Below are positions 17,944 to 26,725 of a DNA stretch of 64,000 nucleotides, in pieces (the first letter of the stretch is position 1; each line of letters starts with the position of its first letter). The notes below the pieces were generated by a model. The model was not told the DNA's origin. It was given only the letters and a program-made list of their open reading frames with translations, and made no database searches. The position numbers and the translations under genes were made by a program. Origin of the DNA: Thioclava pacifica DSM 10166 (GTDB lineage Bacteria > Pseudomonadota > Alphaproteobacteria > Rhodobacterales > Rhodobacteraceae); the NCBI RefSeq assembly GCF_000714535.1, contig NZ_AUND01000012.1, positions 1-64,000 on the forward strand, in the 5' to 3' direction.

Positions 17944-18679
17944 GGCGATGATACCAGATCGCCGCCTCGGTTCGGTTCGACACGCCGAGCTTGCCGATGA
18001 TGCGATGGATATGCAGCTTCACCGTATGCTCGGACAGGCTGAGCTGACCGGCGATGATCTTGTTGGGCTGACCCGAGGCGAGCATACCCAGAACCTCCGC
18101 CTCGCGCGGGGTCAGCCCGGAGCGCGCGGCGACCTCGTCATGGCTCATCGTGCCATGGCGCGTCCCGACCGGCGGTTCGGCCGGACGGCAGCGCACCAGC
18201 GCGGGCGGAATGTAGTGGCCGCCCGAGACGATCATGCGCAGGCTGAGAAGCCAGGTCGTCAGGTTCAGGTTCATCGGCAGCAGGCTGATCTGACGCGCAA
18301 TGATACGCGCGCCGAAACGGTCCATGAGATCCTGGCCGAAGCGATCCTCCTCGAAGGCGATGATCAGCTTGACCCGCTCGAGCAGCGGCATGCGCTCCTC
18401 GGCCAGGTCCAGCAGCGTCTCGGCATGGGCTTCGTCGGCGACGAGCGTGCACAGCGCCCCCACACCTTCGAAACGTCCATCGTCTCCCCACGCCTGCCGG
18501 AAGCTGTCGAAATCTCCGATGCGCAGGCTGCGCGCGGGCGAGACCTCGGCCTCGACGGTGCGCAGAACGGTATCGGAAAAGATTTGCGGCGCGCCGAGAA
18601 AACAGATCGCGGCGTCGTCACGGCGGCACGACGCGCTCACCCGCGCGCCATCGGTATTCGTTTTGGATAATGCATTCAT
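17930..18679 (-). CDS. LuxR family (CsgD-like) transcriptional regulator
   Basis: This 249-residue regulator has a C-terminal LuxR helix-turn-helix at about residues 180-243 ([44 protein letters not shown]), preceded by a degenerate receiver-like domain without the phosphoacceptor pattern. That layout matches CsgD/VpsT-like regulators of matrix production. ATG 18679 is chosen because GGGGG lies just upstream; ATG 18691 and a longer frame to 18760 are alternatives. It is divergent from the type I secretion locus across a ~640-base leader and is the obvious candidate to control it. It is coupled to the hypothetical gene downstream. Confidence 0.85.
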   Translation of the reverse strand: MNALSKTNTDGARVSASCRRDDAAICFLGAPQIFSDTVLRTVEAEVSPARSLRIGDFDSFRQAWGDDGRFEGVGALCTLVADEAHAETLLDLAEERMPLLERVKLIIAFEEDRFGQDLMDRFGARIIARQISLLPMNLNLTTWLLSLRMIVSGGHYIPPALVRCRPAEPPVGTRHGTMSHDEVAARSGLTPREAEVLGMLASGQPNKIIAGQLSLSEHTVKLHIHRIIGKLGVSNRTEAAIWYHRHGGA

Positions 18680-19319
18680 GGCGGCCCCCATTCCGACCAG
18701 GAATTCCCTCGTAATGAACGGCCGATCCCACACTCGACCTGCCGATATACAACCTATCATGGATCTAGACTGGGGGCGTCAGCCATTCGGGTTACGTAGC
18801 GGTAAGGAATACCGCAGAGCCATATGGACAGCGCCACCTCTTTGCGAGCTGCAACAAATTTTGCGATTCGCCGCGATGCTGCATCGGCAGGGATAGGTGA
18901 TCACGGCAGTTCCCACCACCATATCTGGGGGCGCTGGCGCGCGGCACCGTGCGACCGCAGCATAAGCCGTCAATTTGGGGCACATCGGGCACTCTCTCCG
19001 GGGCTGTGGAAAAAACCACGCCGCTTCAAGCGCCTAGAGGTTGCATGGCATGATTAGACCCATTTGCTAGCTAGGTCCGAAGGCTCTGTCAGGCGCAGGA
19101 TGTTGGTGTCGCAGCTGGGGGCTGTGACGCGCCTTCTTCCGACAGGGCCCGGCACGGGTAGCCCAGTTTCGAATCACCAGGATTCGGAGCCCGGCATCGC
19201 TGTGCCGCGCGGTTCGGGGGCAGGCGCATAACCGGGGGTTCGCCCCCCAAATGCAACGGTTCGACCTACCCGTTTGAAACAGAGTGACGGGCTCGGACCA
19301 GCCAACTGGGAGAATGAAC
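18680..19319 (+). promoter_or_regulatory. Long divergent control region between luxR and the secretion locus
   Basis: About 640 bases without a credible gene. It contains a 6-5-6 dyad GCGGTA-AGGAA-TACCGC at 18799-18815, three copies of CTGGGGGC at 18770, 18925 and 19115, repeated TTTGCGA around 18840-18875, a GCTAGCTAG tract near 19070, and a stable GGGGG-TTCG-CCCCC hairpin at 19234-19247 about 70 bases before the first start codon. AT content is higher than in the genes. I infer binding sites for the divergent LuxR protein and a structured 5' leader. No start point can be fixed. Confidence 0.5.
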
Positions 19320-20693
19320 ATGTCCAGCAAACGTCAACCGCCCATGGGAATGGATCATCACGACGATCACGATCATCACGACGATGACCACACCCCGCCG
19401 CCGCCTGCTCCCGATCCGGTCGAGACCCAGAGCCAGGAGCAACAGCAGCAGCAACAGCAGCAAGTGAAGAACGAGAGCGAGACCTCGTCTTCGGCCGATG
19501 CTGATGCCGGTGCGATCGCCGGCGCGGGCGCCATGGCCGGGGCCTATGCCGATGGCAGCGACAACAAGAACATGGCGCATAACGACACCGATGTGAAAAA
19601 CGGCTCGCACTCGGCTTCGAGCGCGGACAATGCGGTGAATATCTCGATCGACTTCCCTGATGACGGGATCTTCGGCGAGGACAATGACTTCGCCGATTTC
19701 GATCTGCACAACTCCTCGGTCGGCGACATGGTCATGGCCAACGGGAACATGCATTACGCTTACGAGTATGACCCGGGCAATGATCTGAAGCTCGACGACA
19801 TCCTCAACGGCGCGCTCGGTGGCGAGGGCAATGATGTCGGGATGGTCAATGCGCTGTCGAACAACCTTGTCGACAATGACACCCTCTCGAACCCCTCGGT
19901 GAGCAACAATGGCGCCGGGTTCCAGCAAAACGGCTCGATCACGGGCGGCTCTGCCTCGGCCGATGAGGGCATCTCCGCGAGCGGCGCCGATGGCGGCGAA
20001 GGGGCGGATGATGTCGATGCCGCAGGTGGCGGCGCCTTCTCGGGCGGCGGCATCTCGCTGGCCGGTGGCGGCATCTCGATCGCGGCGAGCGAGACCGAGG
20101 GTGAAGGCGGCGACGGGGCCGCGGGTCTTGGTCTGGGCGTCGGTCTCGGGCTTGGCCTGTCGGGCGCGGGTGCCGAGGACGGCGATGCCGAAGCGGAAAC
20201 CGAAGGCGGCGGCGGTGGCGGCGGCCACCCGATGAAGCACATGGGCCCGCCCTCGATGGATGATGGCGGCGGCAGCTCCATGGCACATGACGGCGGCGCG
20301 GTCGCAAGCTCGCAAGGGCTCGGCCTCGGGCTCGGCATGGGCAAGGGCATCGGCGGCGATGGCGGCGACGGGTCGGGCTGGTCCTCGACCGGGTCGAGCG
20401 CCTCGGGCGGCGGCGCCTGGTCCACGGGCGGCGCCTCGACCGGCGGCGCGGGCGGCACGGTGAGTGCCGTGGGCGGCGCAGGCGGCAGCCTGGGCCAATG
20501 GGGCTCGGGCAATGGCGATGACGGCATCGTCACCGGCCAGTCCTATGCCGATGCGAGCGCGGTGATCGACACCACCGCCTTCAACCAGTCGATCGTGATG
20601 GGCGCCAATATCCTCGGCAACGCCGTGGATACGACCATCGTCGGCGGGTCGATGACCTCGACCTATATCGGCGACGACGACATGGGAGCGTGA
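19320..20693 (+). CDS. Large acidic Gly/Ala/Asp-rich protein, putative type I secretion cargo 1
   Basis: This 457-residue protein has no signal peptide. The first ~30 residues are Met, His and Asp rich (DHHDDHDHHDDDH), then Pro-rich, then a run of eight Gln. The middle (about 180-420) is Gly/Ser/Ala/Asp low complexity with GGGG and GLGLGLG tracts. The C-terminus (VMGANILGNAVDTTIVGGSM) shares a motif with the next protein. No RTX nonapeptides (GGxGxD) are present. Gene order before a PrtD-like ATPase and HlyD adaptor makes it a likely secreted matrix or adhesin component; this is inferred. ATG 19320 has GGGAGA seven bases upstream; ATG 19314 is too close to it. Confidence 0.72.
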   Translation: MSSKRQPPMGMDHHDDHDHHDDDHTPPPPAPDPVETQSQEQQQQQQQQVKNESETSSSADADAGAIAGAGAMAGAYADGSDNKNMAHNDTDVKNGSHSASSADNAVNISIDFPDDGIFGEDNDFADFDLHNSSVGDMVMANGNMHYAYEYDPGNDLKLDDILNGALGGEGNDVGMVNALSNNLVDNDTLSNPSVSNNGAGFQQNGSITGGSASADEGISASGADGGEGADDVDAAGGGAFSGGGISLAGGGISIAASETEGEGGDGAAGLGLGVGLGLGLSGAGAEDGDAEAETEGGGGGGGHPMKHMGPPSMDDGGGSSMAHDGGAVASSQGLGLGLGMGKGIGGDGGDGSGWSSTGSSASGGGAWSTGGASTGGAGGTVSAVGGAGGSLGQWGSGNGDDGIVTGQSYADASAVIDTTAFNQSIVMGANILGNAVDTTIVGGSMTSTYIGDDDMGA

Positions 20694-20704
20694 TCTGACA
20701 ACGG

Positions 20705-20807
20705 CGGCGCGCCTCTCGCGGGGCGCGCCGTCCTCACCTTTTTCGCCTCCGGGTCCGGTCTTGCTCCGCTTCTCGACCCGGCAGGCCCCGCGACCGCGAT
20801 CGGTCGC
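20705..20807 (+). promoter_or_regulatory. Two intercistronic stem-loops between the two cargo genes
   Basis: CGGCGCGCC (20705-20713) pairs with GGCGCGCCG (20722-20730), a nine-bp stem. GCGACCG (20790-20796) pairs with CGGTCGC (20801-20807) around CGAT. A five-T tract lies nine bases after the first stem, too far for a standard terminator. They may cause partial termination or protect the first mRNA segment so that cargo 1 exceeds cargo 2. Confidence 0.5.
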
Positions 20808-20872
20808 CTCATCGGCGGAGCGACAGAGAACCCAGGCGCAACGCCGGGGTACGGGCAACCAGGGGGGTGGAT

Positions 20873-23092
20873 ATGCTCGATCGCCAGACGGAAATCATCG
20901 CGCATTTCATCGGGGCCTTTAACCAGACCACCGAGAAGCTCGCGGCGCGACAGGATTACGACGCCTTCCGCGCCGCGCGGTTGAGCGAGCCCGACGCAGG
21001 CGATCTGCTGACTGTCGAGATCCGGGTCTCCTCGGATTATGCGCTGGAGGGCTACGGGCCGGGGCTGAACTTCGACGCACCGCCACCGCTGCCGCCCGAA
21101 GCACCCTGGCTGCCGGTGGCGCAGATGCCCGACCGGATCCTGCCCGATCTCGGCCTGCTTCCGCCTCCGAGCTACAAGGACGCGCCCGGGATCGACCTTC
21201 CGGTGATGACACCACCCCCGAATTTCTACCTGCTGCTGGACCCGCCCGGCTCGGTGATCACGATCACGGCGCAGGTCAACACGCTGGTCGATCAGGATGT
21301 GCTGGTGAACCGGCCCTTCGAGATGCCTCCCGAGCTCCTGGGCAGCTACGGGCCCGAGGCAAGCGCGGCGAAGCTGACGCTTCTGGCCGAGGCGGGCGAT
21401 GCACTGAGCGTGGCGACCCCCGAGCTTGGGACCAGCGCGGCGGATCATGCCGGGATGCTGATCGACGCGATGGAGGAGCTTGATCCGCAGGCGGTCGGCG
21501 ACGGCGTCGAGGCGGCGCTGTTTCGCGCAAGCCCAATCCAGCCGGTGCCGGAGCCTGTCTCCGAAGATGAGGGCGAAACGGTGGAGGCGGTTCCTGCCCC
21601 ACCCCTGCTCGGCCCCGGTTTCGACGGCAGCCCGGTGATCAATGGCGTGCTGGCCGAGGCGATCCCGGAGACGCTCAAGGAACGGCTCGAATCGCGCAAC
21701 GCGGAAGACGAGACTGAAGACGGGGGCGACATCCCCGGCATCGTGGAGGTCGAGGACGAGGCGGCGGGCACGGTCTCGGGCCAGAGTGCCGAGCCCGTCC
21801 CGATCGAGATCACGCAAAGCCTCGAGACCGGGGACAACCTCGCCCTGAACCAGTATCAGGCCGCGCATGAATGGATCGACGCGCCGGTGATCGCGGTCGC
21901 GGGCAGCGCGCAATCTCTCAGCCTGATCTCGCAGGTCAACGTGATGCGCGATCAGGATCTGACGGATGTCTCCGCGCCGGGCCTGATATCTGCGGCGGCC
22001 TTGCCCGCCGATCCCGCCTCGCAGGCGGTGAACGCGGCGAGCTTCACGCAGGAAGCCAATCCCGCGCAGTTTCTCGATCTCGATATTCCCGGCGGAGAGA
22101 AGATGGTGGGGCTCGTACGCATCGAGGGCGATGTGACGGTCGACAATCACCTTACGCAGGTGAACGCGATCTCGGATGGCGATCTGGTGAGCTACGAGTT
22201 CGGCCCCTACCAGACCGAGATCACGATGGGCGGCAACGCGGCCGTCAACCTCGAGACGTTGCTCGAATACGGCATGAAATTCGACGTGATCCTGATCGGC
22301 GGCGATCTGATCGAGATCGCGCAGATCGAGCAGATCAATGTGCTGCTCGACGATGATCTGATCCTCAGCGATCCGCCGATGGGTGAGACGGCGGGCGGCA
22401 GCGCGTTGGTGCAAAGCCATGACAACCTGCTCTGGAACGAAGCGTCGCTGACCAAGATCGGGATCGACGCACAGATGGAGATGAGCGCGCGCTTTCAGGC
22501 GACGCTCGACAAGCTGGCCGATCTGGCCGAGGGCGAACGCGGCGCGACCCCGAGCGGAGCCGCGTTCGATGCGGTGAAGGAGCTGTTCGACGATCCGCTT
22601 CTTGCCGGGCTCGACGCGCTGCGCGTTCTCTGGATCGAGGGCGACTTGATCGTGCGCGACACGCTCACCCAGATCAACCTGCTCGACGATGCCGATCTCG
22701 TGTCGGTGGGCGGTGGCGGACCGGAAGGGATCGCGGTCGAAACCGGCGACAATATCCTTGGCAATGTCGCGGGGCTGACGGTGGCCGGTGTCGACAGCAC
22801 GATCATGGCGGGCGAAGGGGTCTATTCCGACGCGGTGATCTGGCAGGCGGGGATGCTCGACGAGGGGCCGCCAGGTCTGGGGATCGGCAACGGGCTGGAA
22901 AACGGGCAGGGCCATGGCAACGGCAATGGCAACGGGGCGCTGGCCTCTGAGGCCGTGGTCTTTCTCGCCGACGGCATGATCGAGGCGCGACCGAATTACG
23001 ACGACGAAGATTTCCAGACGGGTCCGGGGTCACAAGGCGTGGCCCATGGGGCGGGCGCGTCACTGGATGCATTGCACGGCGTTCTGGCCTGA
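20873..23092 (+). CDS. Large repeat protein, putative type I secretion cargo 2
   Basis: This 739-residue acidic protein has no signal peptide or membrane helix. An N-terminal segment (MLDRQTEIIAHFIGAFNQTTEKL) is followed by a Pro-rich region with predicted beta structure. Five copies of a Q-V/I-N-x4-D-x-D-L/V motif begin near residues 134, 354, 428, 487 and 600, several preceded by GGDLI or EGDLIVRDTL, as expected of a beta-solenoid. The C-terminus has NILGNVAGLTVAGVDSTIMAG, like cargo 1, then a GNGNGNG tract. There are no RTX repeats. ATG 20873 lies six bases after AGGGGGG; a GTG at 20867 is in frame. It is probably exported by the downstream ATPase/adaptor pair. Confidence 0.75.
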   Translation: MLDRQTEIIAHFIGAFNQTTEKLAARQDYDAFRAARLSEPDAGDLLTVEIRVSSDYALEGYGPGLNFDAPPPLPPEAPWLPVAQMPDRILPDLGLLPPPSYKDAPGIDLPVMTPPPNFYLLLDPPGSVITITAQVNTLVDQDVLVNRPFEMPPELLGSYGPEASAAKLTLLAEAGDALSVATPELGTSAADHAGMLIDAMEELDPQAVGDGVEAALFRASPIQPVPEPVSEDEGETVEAVPAPPLLGPGFDGSPVINGVLAEAIPETLKERLESRNAEDETEDGGDIPGIVEVEDEAAGTVSGQSAEPVPIEITQSLETGDNLALNQYQAAHEWIDAPVIAVAGSAQSLSLISQVNVMRDQDLTDVSAPGLISAAALPADPASQAVNAASFTQEANPAQFLDLDIPGGEKMVGLVRIEGDVTVDNHLTQVNAISDGDLVSYEFGPYQTEITMGGNAAVNLETLLEYGMKFDVILIGGDLIEIAQIEQINVLLDDDLILSDPPMGETAGGSALVQSHDNLLWNEASLTKIGIDAQMEMSARFQATLDKLADLAEGERGATPSGAAFDAVKELFDDPLLAGLDALRVLWIEGDLIVRDTLTQINLLDDADLVSVGGGGPEGIAVETGDNILGNVAGLTVAGVDSTIMAGEGVYSDAVIWQAGMLDEGPPGLGIGNGLENGQGHGNGNGNGALASEAVVFLADGMIEARPNYDDEDFQTGPGSQGVAHGAGASLDALHGVLA

Positions 23093-23127
23093 TCAGGCCG
23101 AACGCATCCGAGACGGGGGAATGACGG

Positions 23128-25131
23128 ATGCAGGACGAGAGGGCGGGGATGGCCCCGGATGAGCGCGCGCGCGCAAACGGCGCGACGCAGTTAGACGACA
23201 GGCAAGCGGAGCCCGACATCGCGCAGGGCCCCCTTGCCACCGAGACCCGGGACGGGACGGCGCAATCCGTGACCTCGGCCCGGACGGAGGGTGGTGCGGA
23301 CACATACCAGGAGGCGCCTGTCCCCGCGCAAAAAGCCTCTGGCTCCCCACCCGCACCGCCCTCCACTCCCCGCTTTCACAAGCGGCTGGGGCCTGCCGAC
23401 TACACCCGCACGCTTGGCGATATGAAACGGCGACTGCGGGCGAACCTTGCCTTCGTGGTGCTGATGACCTGCGCCACGAATATCCTCGTGTTGGCGGTGC
23501 CGATCTACCTGTTCCAGATCTCCGACCGGGTTTTCACCTCGCGGTCCACCGATACGCTGGTGATGCTGACGATCGTGATCGGCGGGGCGATCGTCGTGCA
23601 GACTCTGCTCGATGCGGTGCGCCGGCTGGTGCTGATGCGCTCGGCAGTGGATGTGGCCGCGCGGCTGGGCGCGCCGGTCCTGTCGGCGGCGGCGCAGGCA
23701 TCGCTCCATTCCAACGGGCGCGAATATCAGGTGCTGGGCGATCTGGGCGCGCTGCGCAGCTTCCTGGTCTCGGGTACGCTGCTGTCCTTTCTCGATGTGC
23801 CCTTTGCGCCGATCTTCGTGCTCGCGGTCTTCCTGATCCATCCGCATCTGGGCACGATCGTGGTGGTCACGGCGCTCTTGCTGATGATTTTCGCCTGGAT
23901 CAACCAGCGCATCACCTCGGACGGGTTCCGGCGCGCCAATATCGCGCAAACCAAGGCGAACCTTCACCTCGAGTCGATGTCGCGCAACAGCCAGATCATC
24001 AATGCGATGGCGATGATCCCCGAGGCGGTGGCGATCTGGGGGCGCGACACCGCCGCCTCGCTGCGCGCACAGACCGAGGCACAGGATCGCAACGTCTTCA
24101 CCGCCTCGGCCTCGCGGATGTTTCGTCTGTTCACCCAGATCGGGATGCTCGGCTGGGGCGCCTATCTCGCGCTCGACGGGCAGCTCACGGGCGGCATGGT
24201 GATCGCGGCCTCGATCGTCGCGGGCCGGGCGCTGGCACCGATCGAAGGGGCGATCGAGGGCTGGAACTCGTTCCTGCTCGCACGCGGCGCCTATGACCGG
24301 GTGGGCCACCTGCTCGCCGGCGCGAAAAGCCGCAATGACAAACTACGACTGCCGAAGGTCGAGGGGCGGCTGGATGTGGAGCGGCTCCTGTATGTGCCGC
24401 AGGGCACGAAACATGTGGTACTCAACGCGCTGACTTTCTCGCTGGCCCCCGGTGATCAGCTCGCGATCATCGGCAATTCGGGCGCGGGCAAGACGACGCT
24501 GGGCAAGATGCTGGTGGGCTCGATCCTGCCGACCTCCGGCGCGGTGCGGCTCGACCTGATGGATATCCGCAACTGGGATCCGCGCCAGTTTGGCGAATGC
24601 ATCGGCTACCTGCCGCAGGACGTGCAGCTTTTTCCCGGCACGATCAAGCAGAACATTGCCCGGATGCGCGAGGACGCAAGCGATGCCGAGATCCATCGTG
24701 CCGCAGCACTTGCCGATGTGCATGAGATGATCGCTTCGCTGCCGCAGGGCTACGAGACCGTGGTGGCCGCCGATGGCTCGCCGCTGTCTGGCGGACAGAA
24801 ACAGCGGATCGGACTGGCGCGCGCCTTCTTTGGCGATCCGAAATTCGTGGTGCTCGACGAGCCGAATTCCAACCTCGACACGGCGGGCGATGCGGCGCTG
24901 GTGCGCGCGCTGGGTCATGCGAAGGCGAACGGGATCACGGTTGTCGTGGTCACGCAGAAACCCTCGCTGCTGAGTGCGGTGGACAAGATCATGCTGCTCG
25001 CCGACGGCAATATCGCGATGTTCGGCTGGCGCGATCAGATGCTGGCCGAGCTGGAGCGGCGCAAGCGCCCGCAGGCGGAACAGGTGCAACAGCGGCCCGG
25101 CGCCGCGCCCTTGCAAGGAGCCCCGGCATGA
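23128..25131 (+). CDS. Type I secretion system permease/ATPase (PrtD-like)
   Basis: This 667-residue inner-membrane ABC exporter has a long, polar, probably disordered N-terminus (residues 1-88) and no C39 peptidase domain, then six membrane helices (about 105-385) and a nucleotide-binding domain with Walker A at 449-457 (Lys455), signature LSGGQ at 553-557 and Walker B ending Asp577-Glu578. At the H-loop position the usual His is Gln610 (VVVTQKPSLL). It would dimerise, bind the HlyD-like adaptor and an outer-membrane TolC protein (not in the window) and export unprocessed cargo. ATG 23128 has GGGGGA seven bases upstream. The end overlaps the adaptor gene by four bases. Confidence 0.93.
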   Translation: MQDERAGMAPDERARANGATQLDDRQAEPDIAQGPLATETRDGTAQSVTSARTEGGADTYQEAPVPAQKASGSPPAPPSTPRFHKRLGPADYTRTLGDMKRRLRANLAFVVLMTCATNILVLAVPIYLFQISDRVFTSRSTDTLVMLTIVIGGAIVVQTLLDAVRRLVLMRSAVDVAARLGAPVLSAAAQASLHSNGREYQVLGDLGALRSFLVSGTLLSFLDVPFAPIFVLAVFLIHPHLGTIVVVTALLLMIFAWINQRITSDGFRRANIAQTKANLHLESMSRNSQIINAMAMIPEAVAIWGRDTAASLRAQTEAQDRNVFTASASRMFRLFTQIGMLGWGAYLALDGQLTGGMVIAASIVAGRALAPIEGAIEGWNSFLLARGAYDRVGHLLAGAKSRNDKLRLPKVEGRLDVERLLYVPQGTKHVVLNALTFSLAPGDQLAIIGNSGAGKTTLGKMLVGSILPTSGAVRLDLMDIRNWDPRQFGECIGYLPQDVQLFPGTIKQNIARMREDASDAEIHRAAALADVHEMIASLPQGYETVVAADGSPLSGGQKQRIGLARAFFGDPKFVVLDEPNSNLDTAGDAALVRALGHAKANGITVVVVTQKPSLLSAVDKIMLLADGNIAMFGWRDQMLAELERRKRPQAEQVQQRPGAAPLQGAPA

Positions 25132-26468
25132 GCGTGCAACTGACCAATGATGGCGCGCCCGAATGGTTCGCCGAGGTGCCCCGTTCGATCCGCGGGCTGG
25201 TGCTGACGGGGCTCGCGATCTTCGCGCTGGCCTTCGGGGGGTTCGGCGTCTGGGCCTTCACCGCGCCACTGGCCGCGGCCGTGATGGCGCCCGGCTCCTT
25301 CGTGGCGACCGGCCGCAACAAGATGATCCAACACCTCGAGGGCGGGATCATCAAGGAGATCCATGTCTCCGAGGGCGATTTCGTCACCGCGGGCCAGCCG
25401 CTGATGCGGCTTGACGAGACCTCGGCGCTGGCCAATGAGCGCGCGCTGTTCCTGCGCCGCGCACGGCTGGAGGCAATGGAGGCGCGCATCCTGGCCGAAT
25501 ATGATGGCTGGCGGGCACTGGTCTTTCCCGACTGGCTGAGCGAGGCGCGCCGCGATCCCGAAATCGCCGCGATGATGGATTCGCAGCAACTCTCCTTCGA
25601 CGTGACGAAGGCGCGGGTGCAAAGCGAACTGGACCTGCTTTCGCGCAACATCTCGGCGATGGAGAGCCGGGCCGATGGCTACCGCGCCCAGCTCGCCGCG
25701 ACGCGGGCGCAACATGCGCTGCTGAGCGAGGATCACGAGAGCAAGGCCCAGCTTTTCGAAAGCGGGCTGATCCGGCGCACCGAGCTTAATGCGTTGCGCC
25801 GCGCGCTTGCGGATGCCGAGGGGCAGATCGGACGGCTTCAGGCAGAGGTCGCCGAGAGCGAGGAAATGCGCGCGAAATACGAGGCGCAGAAAACCCAGAC
25901 GATCGAAACCCATCGCCAGGCCGCGCTGGATGAACTGGAAAGCGTACAGGCCGAACTCGACTCGGTACGCGAACAGGAGCGCAAGGCGAACTCGGTCCTC
26001 AAGCGCGTGGTGATCGACAGCCCCGTCTCGGGCACTGTGGTGCGGCTGAACTATTCGGGCGTCGGTGGCGTGGTCGAGGCGGGCAAGGTGATTGCCGAGA
26101 TCCTGCCCTCGGAAGCGCCGCTGATCATCGAGACGATGATCGCGCGCACCGATATTGACGCGATCAAGGTCGGTCAGGAGGCCTCGGTGCGGCTCTCGGC
26201 GCTCAATCAGCGCACGACGCCGATCCTGACCGGCGAGGTCTATTACATCTCGGCCGATGCGATCGTGGAGCGTTCGGGCGATCAGCCACGCGAGGTCTAT
26301 CTTGCCCGGATCCGCCTGCCCGCCTCGGAATTGCGCCGTGTTCCGGGCTTCGCGCCGATGCCCGGGATGCCGGTCGAGGTGATGATCCAGACCGCCTCGC
26401 GCAGCTTCGCGCAATATATCGCCAAGCCCGTGGTCGACTCGATGAATCGGGCTTTCCGGGAACATTGA
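25128..26468 (+). CDS. HlyD family type I secretion periplasmic adaptor
   Basis: This 446-residue membrane-fusion protein has a short cytoplasmic N-terminus, one membrane helix (about residues 22-46), a lipoyl-like half (IQHLEGGIIKEIHVSEGDFVTAGQPLMRLD), a long coiled-coil hairpin (about 100-300), the second lipoyl half (VVIDSPVSGTVVRLNYSGVGGVVEAGKVIAEILPSE at about 305-340) and a beta-barrel region. This is the classical PrtE/HlyD layout. It links the ATPase to a TolC-type channel. It overlaps the ATPase gene (ATGA), and a terminator follows 53 bases later, closing the operon. Confidence 0.94.
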   Translation: MSVQLTNDGAPEWFAEVPRSIRGLVLTGLAIFALAFGGFGVWAFTAPLAAAVMAPGSFVATGRNKMIQHLEGGIIKEIHVSEGDFVTAGQPLMRLDETSALANERALFLRRARLEAMEARILAEYDGWRALVFPDWLSEARRDPEIAAMMDSQQLSFDVTKARVQSELDLLSRNISAMESRADGYRAQLAATRAQHALLSEDHESKAQLFESGLIRRTELNALRRALADAEGQIGRLQAEVAESEEMRAKYEAQKTQTIETHRQAALDELESVQAELDSVREQERKANSVLKRVVIDSPVSGTVVRLNYSGVGGVVEAGKVIAEILPSEAPLIIETMIARTDIDAIKVGQEASVRLSALNQRTTPILTGEVYYISADAIVERSGDQPREVYLARIRLPASELRRVPGFAPMPGMPVEVMIQTASRSFAQYIAKPVVDSMNRAFREH

Positions 26469-26521
26469 CAGGCGGGAATAGTCGGATTTCGCGAATTTCA
26501 GCGCCGGGAACCACCTTTCGG

Positions 26522-26545
26522 CGCCGAAATTCGGCGTTTATATTT
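26522..26545 (+). terminator. Intrinsic terminator of the secretion operon
   Basis: CGCCGAA and TTCGGCG form a near-perfect stem around a single A (26522-26536), followed at once by TTTATATTTTGTTATATTT. It lies 53 bases after the HlyD stop and separates the secretion operon from the feo operon. Confidence 0.7.
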
Positions 26546-26642
26546 TGTTATATTTATCAATATGATGAACGTTAAATTAGACCGCCTCTAAATTCCTGAC
26601 AAAAATAATCGATCACAAAGGCGTAAAAATACCAGAGTTCAT

Positions 26643-26656
26643 TTGTCAGAGATCAA
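26643..26656 (+). promoter_or_regulatory. Candidate FnrL/ANR box upstream of feoA
   Basis: TTGTC-AGAG-ATCAA matches the FNR-type consensus TTGAY-N4-RTCAA at nine of ten defined positions, 70 bases before the FeoA start. Ferrous iron uptake is known to be FnrL-activated in Rhodobacter, which fits. The surrounding 26537-26720 is strikingly AT rich for this genome. The site is a candidate only. Confidence 0.4.
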
Positions 26657-26725
26657 ATTCATCGCTATCTCCGGGATGTAGAGATCGGGAAATCAGAGTC
26701 GTTTCCGACACCGGAGTTGATGATC

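Noticed and set aside
19234-19247. Intrinsic terminator before cargo gene 1
   Set aside because: The stem is followed by CAAATGC, not a T-run.
19266-22915. Minus-strand frames opposite the two cargo genes
   Set aside because: Low-complexity coding on the plus strand opens the opposite strand. The plus-strand reading has ribosome sites, operon context and repeats.
19320-23092. RTX-type calcium-binding repeats in the cargo proteins
   Set aside because: Glycine-rich tracts are present, but no GGxGxDx[L/I/F] nonapeptide repeats were found.
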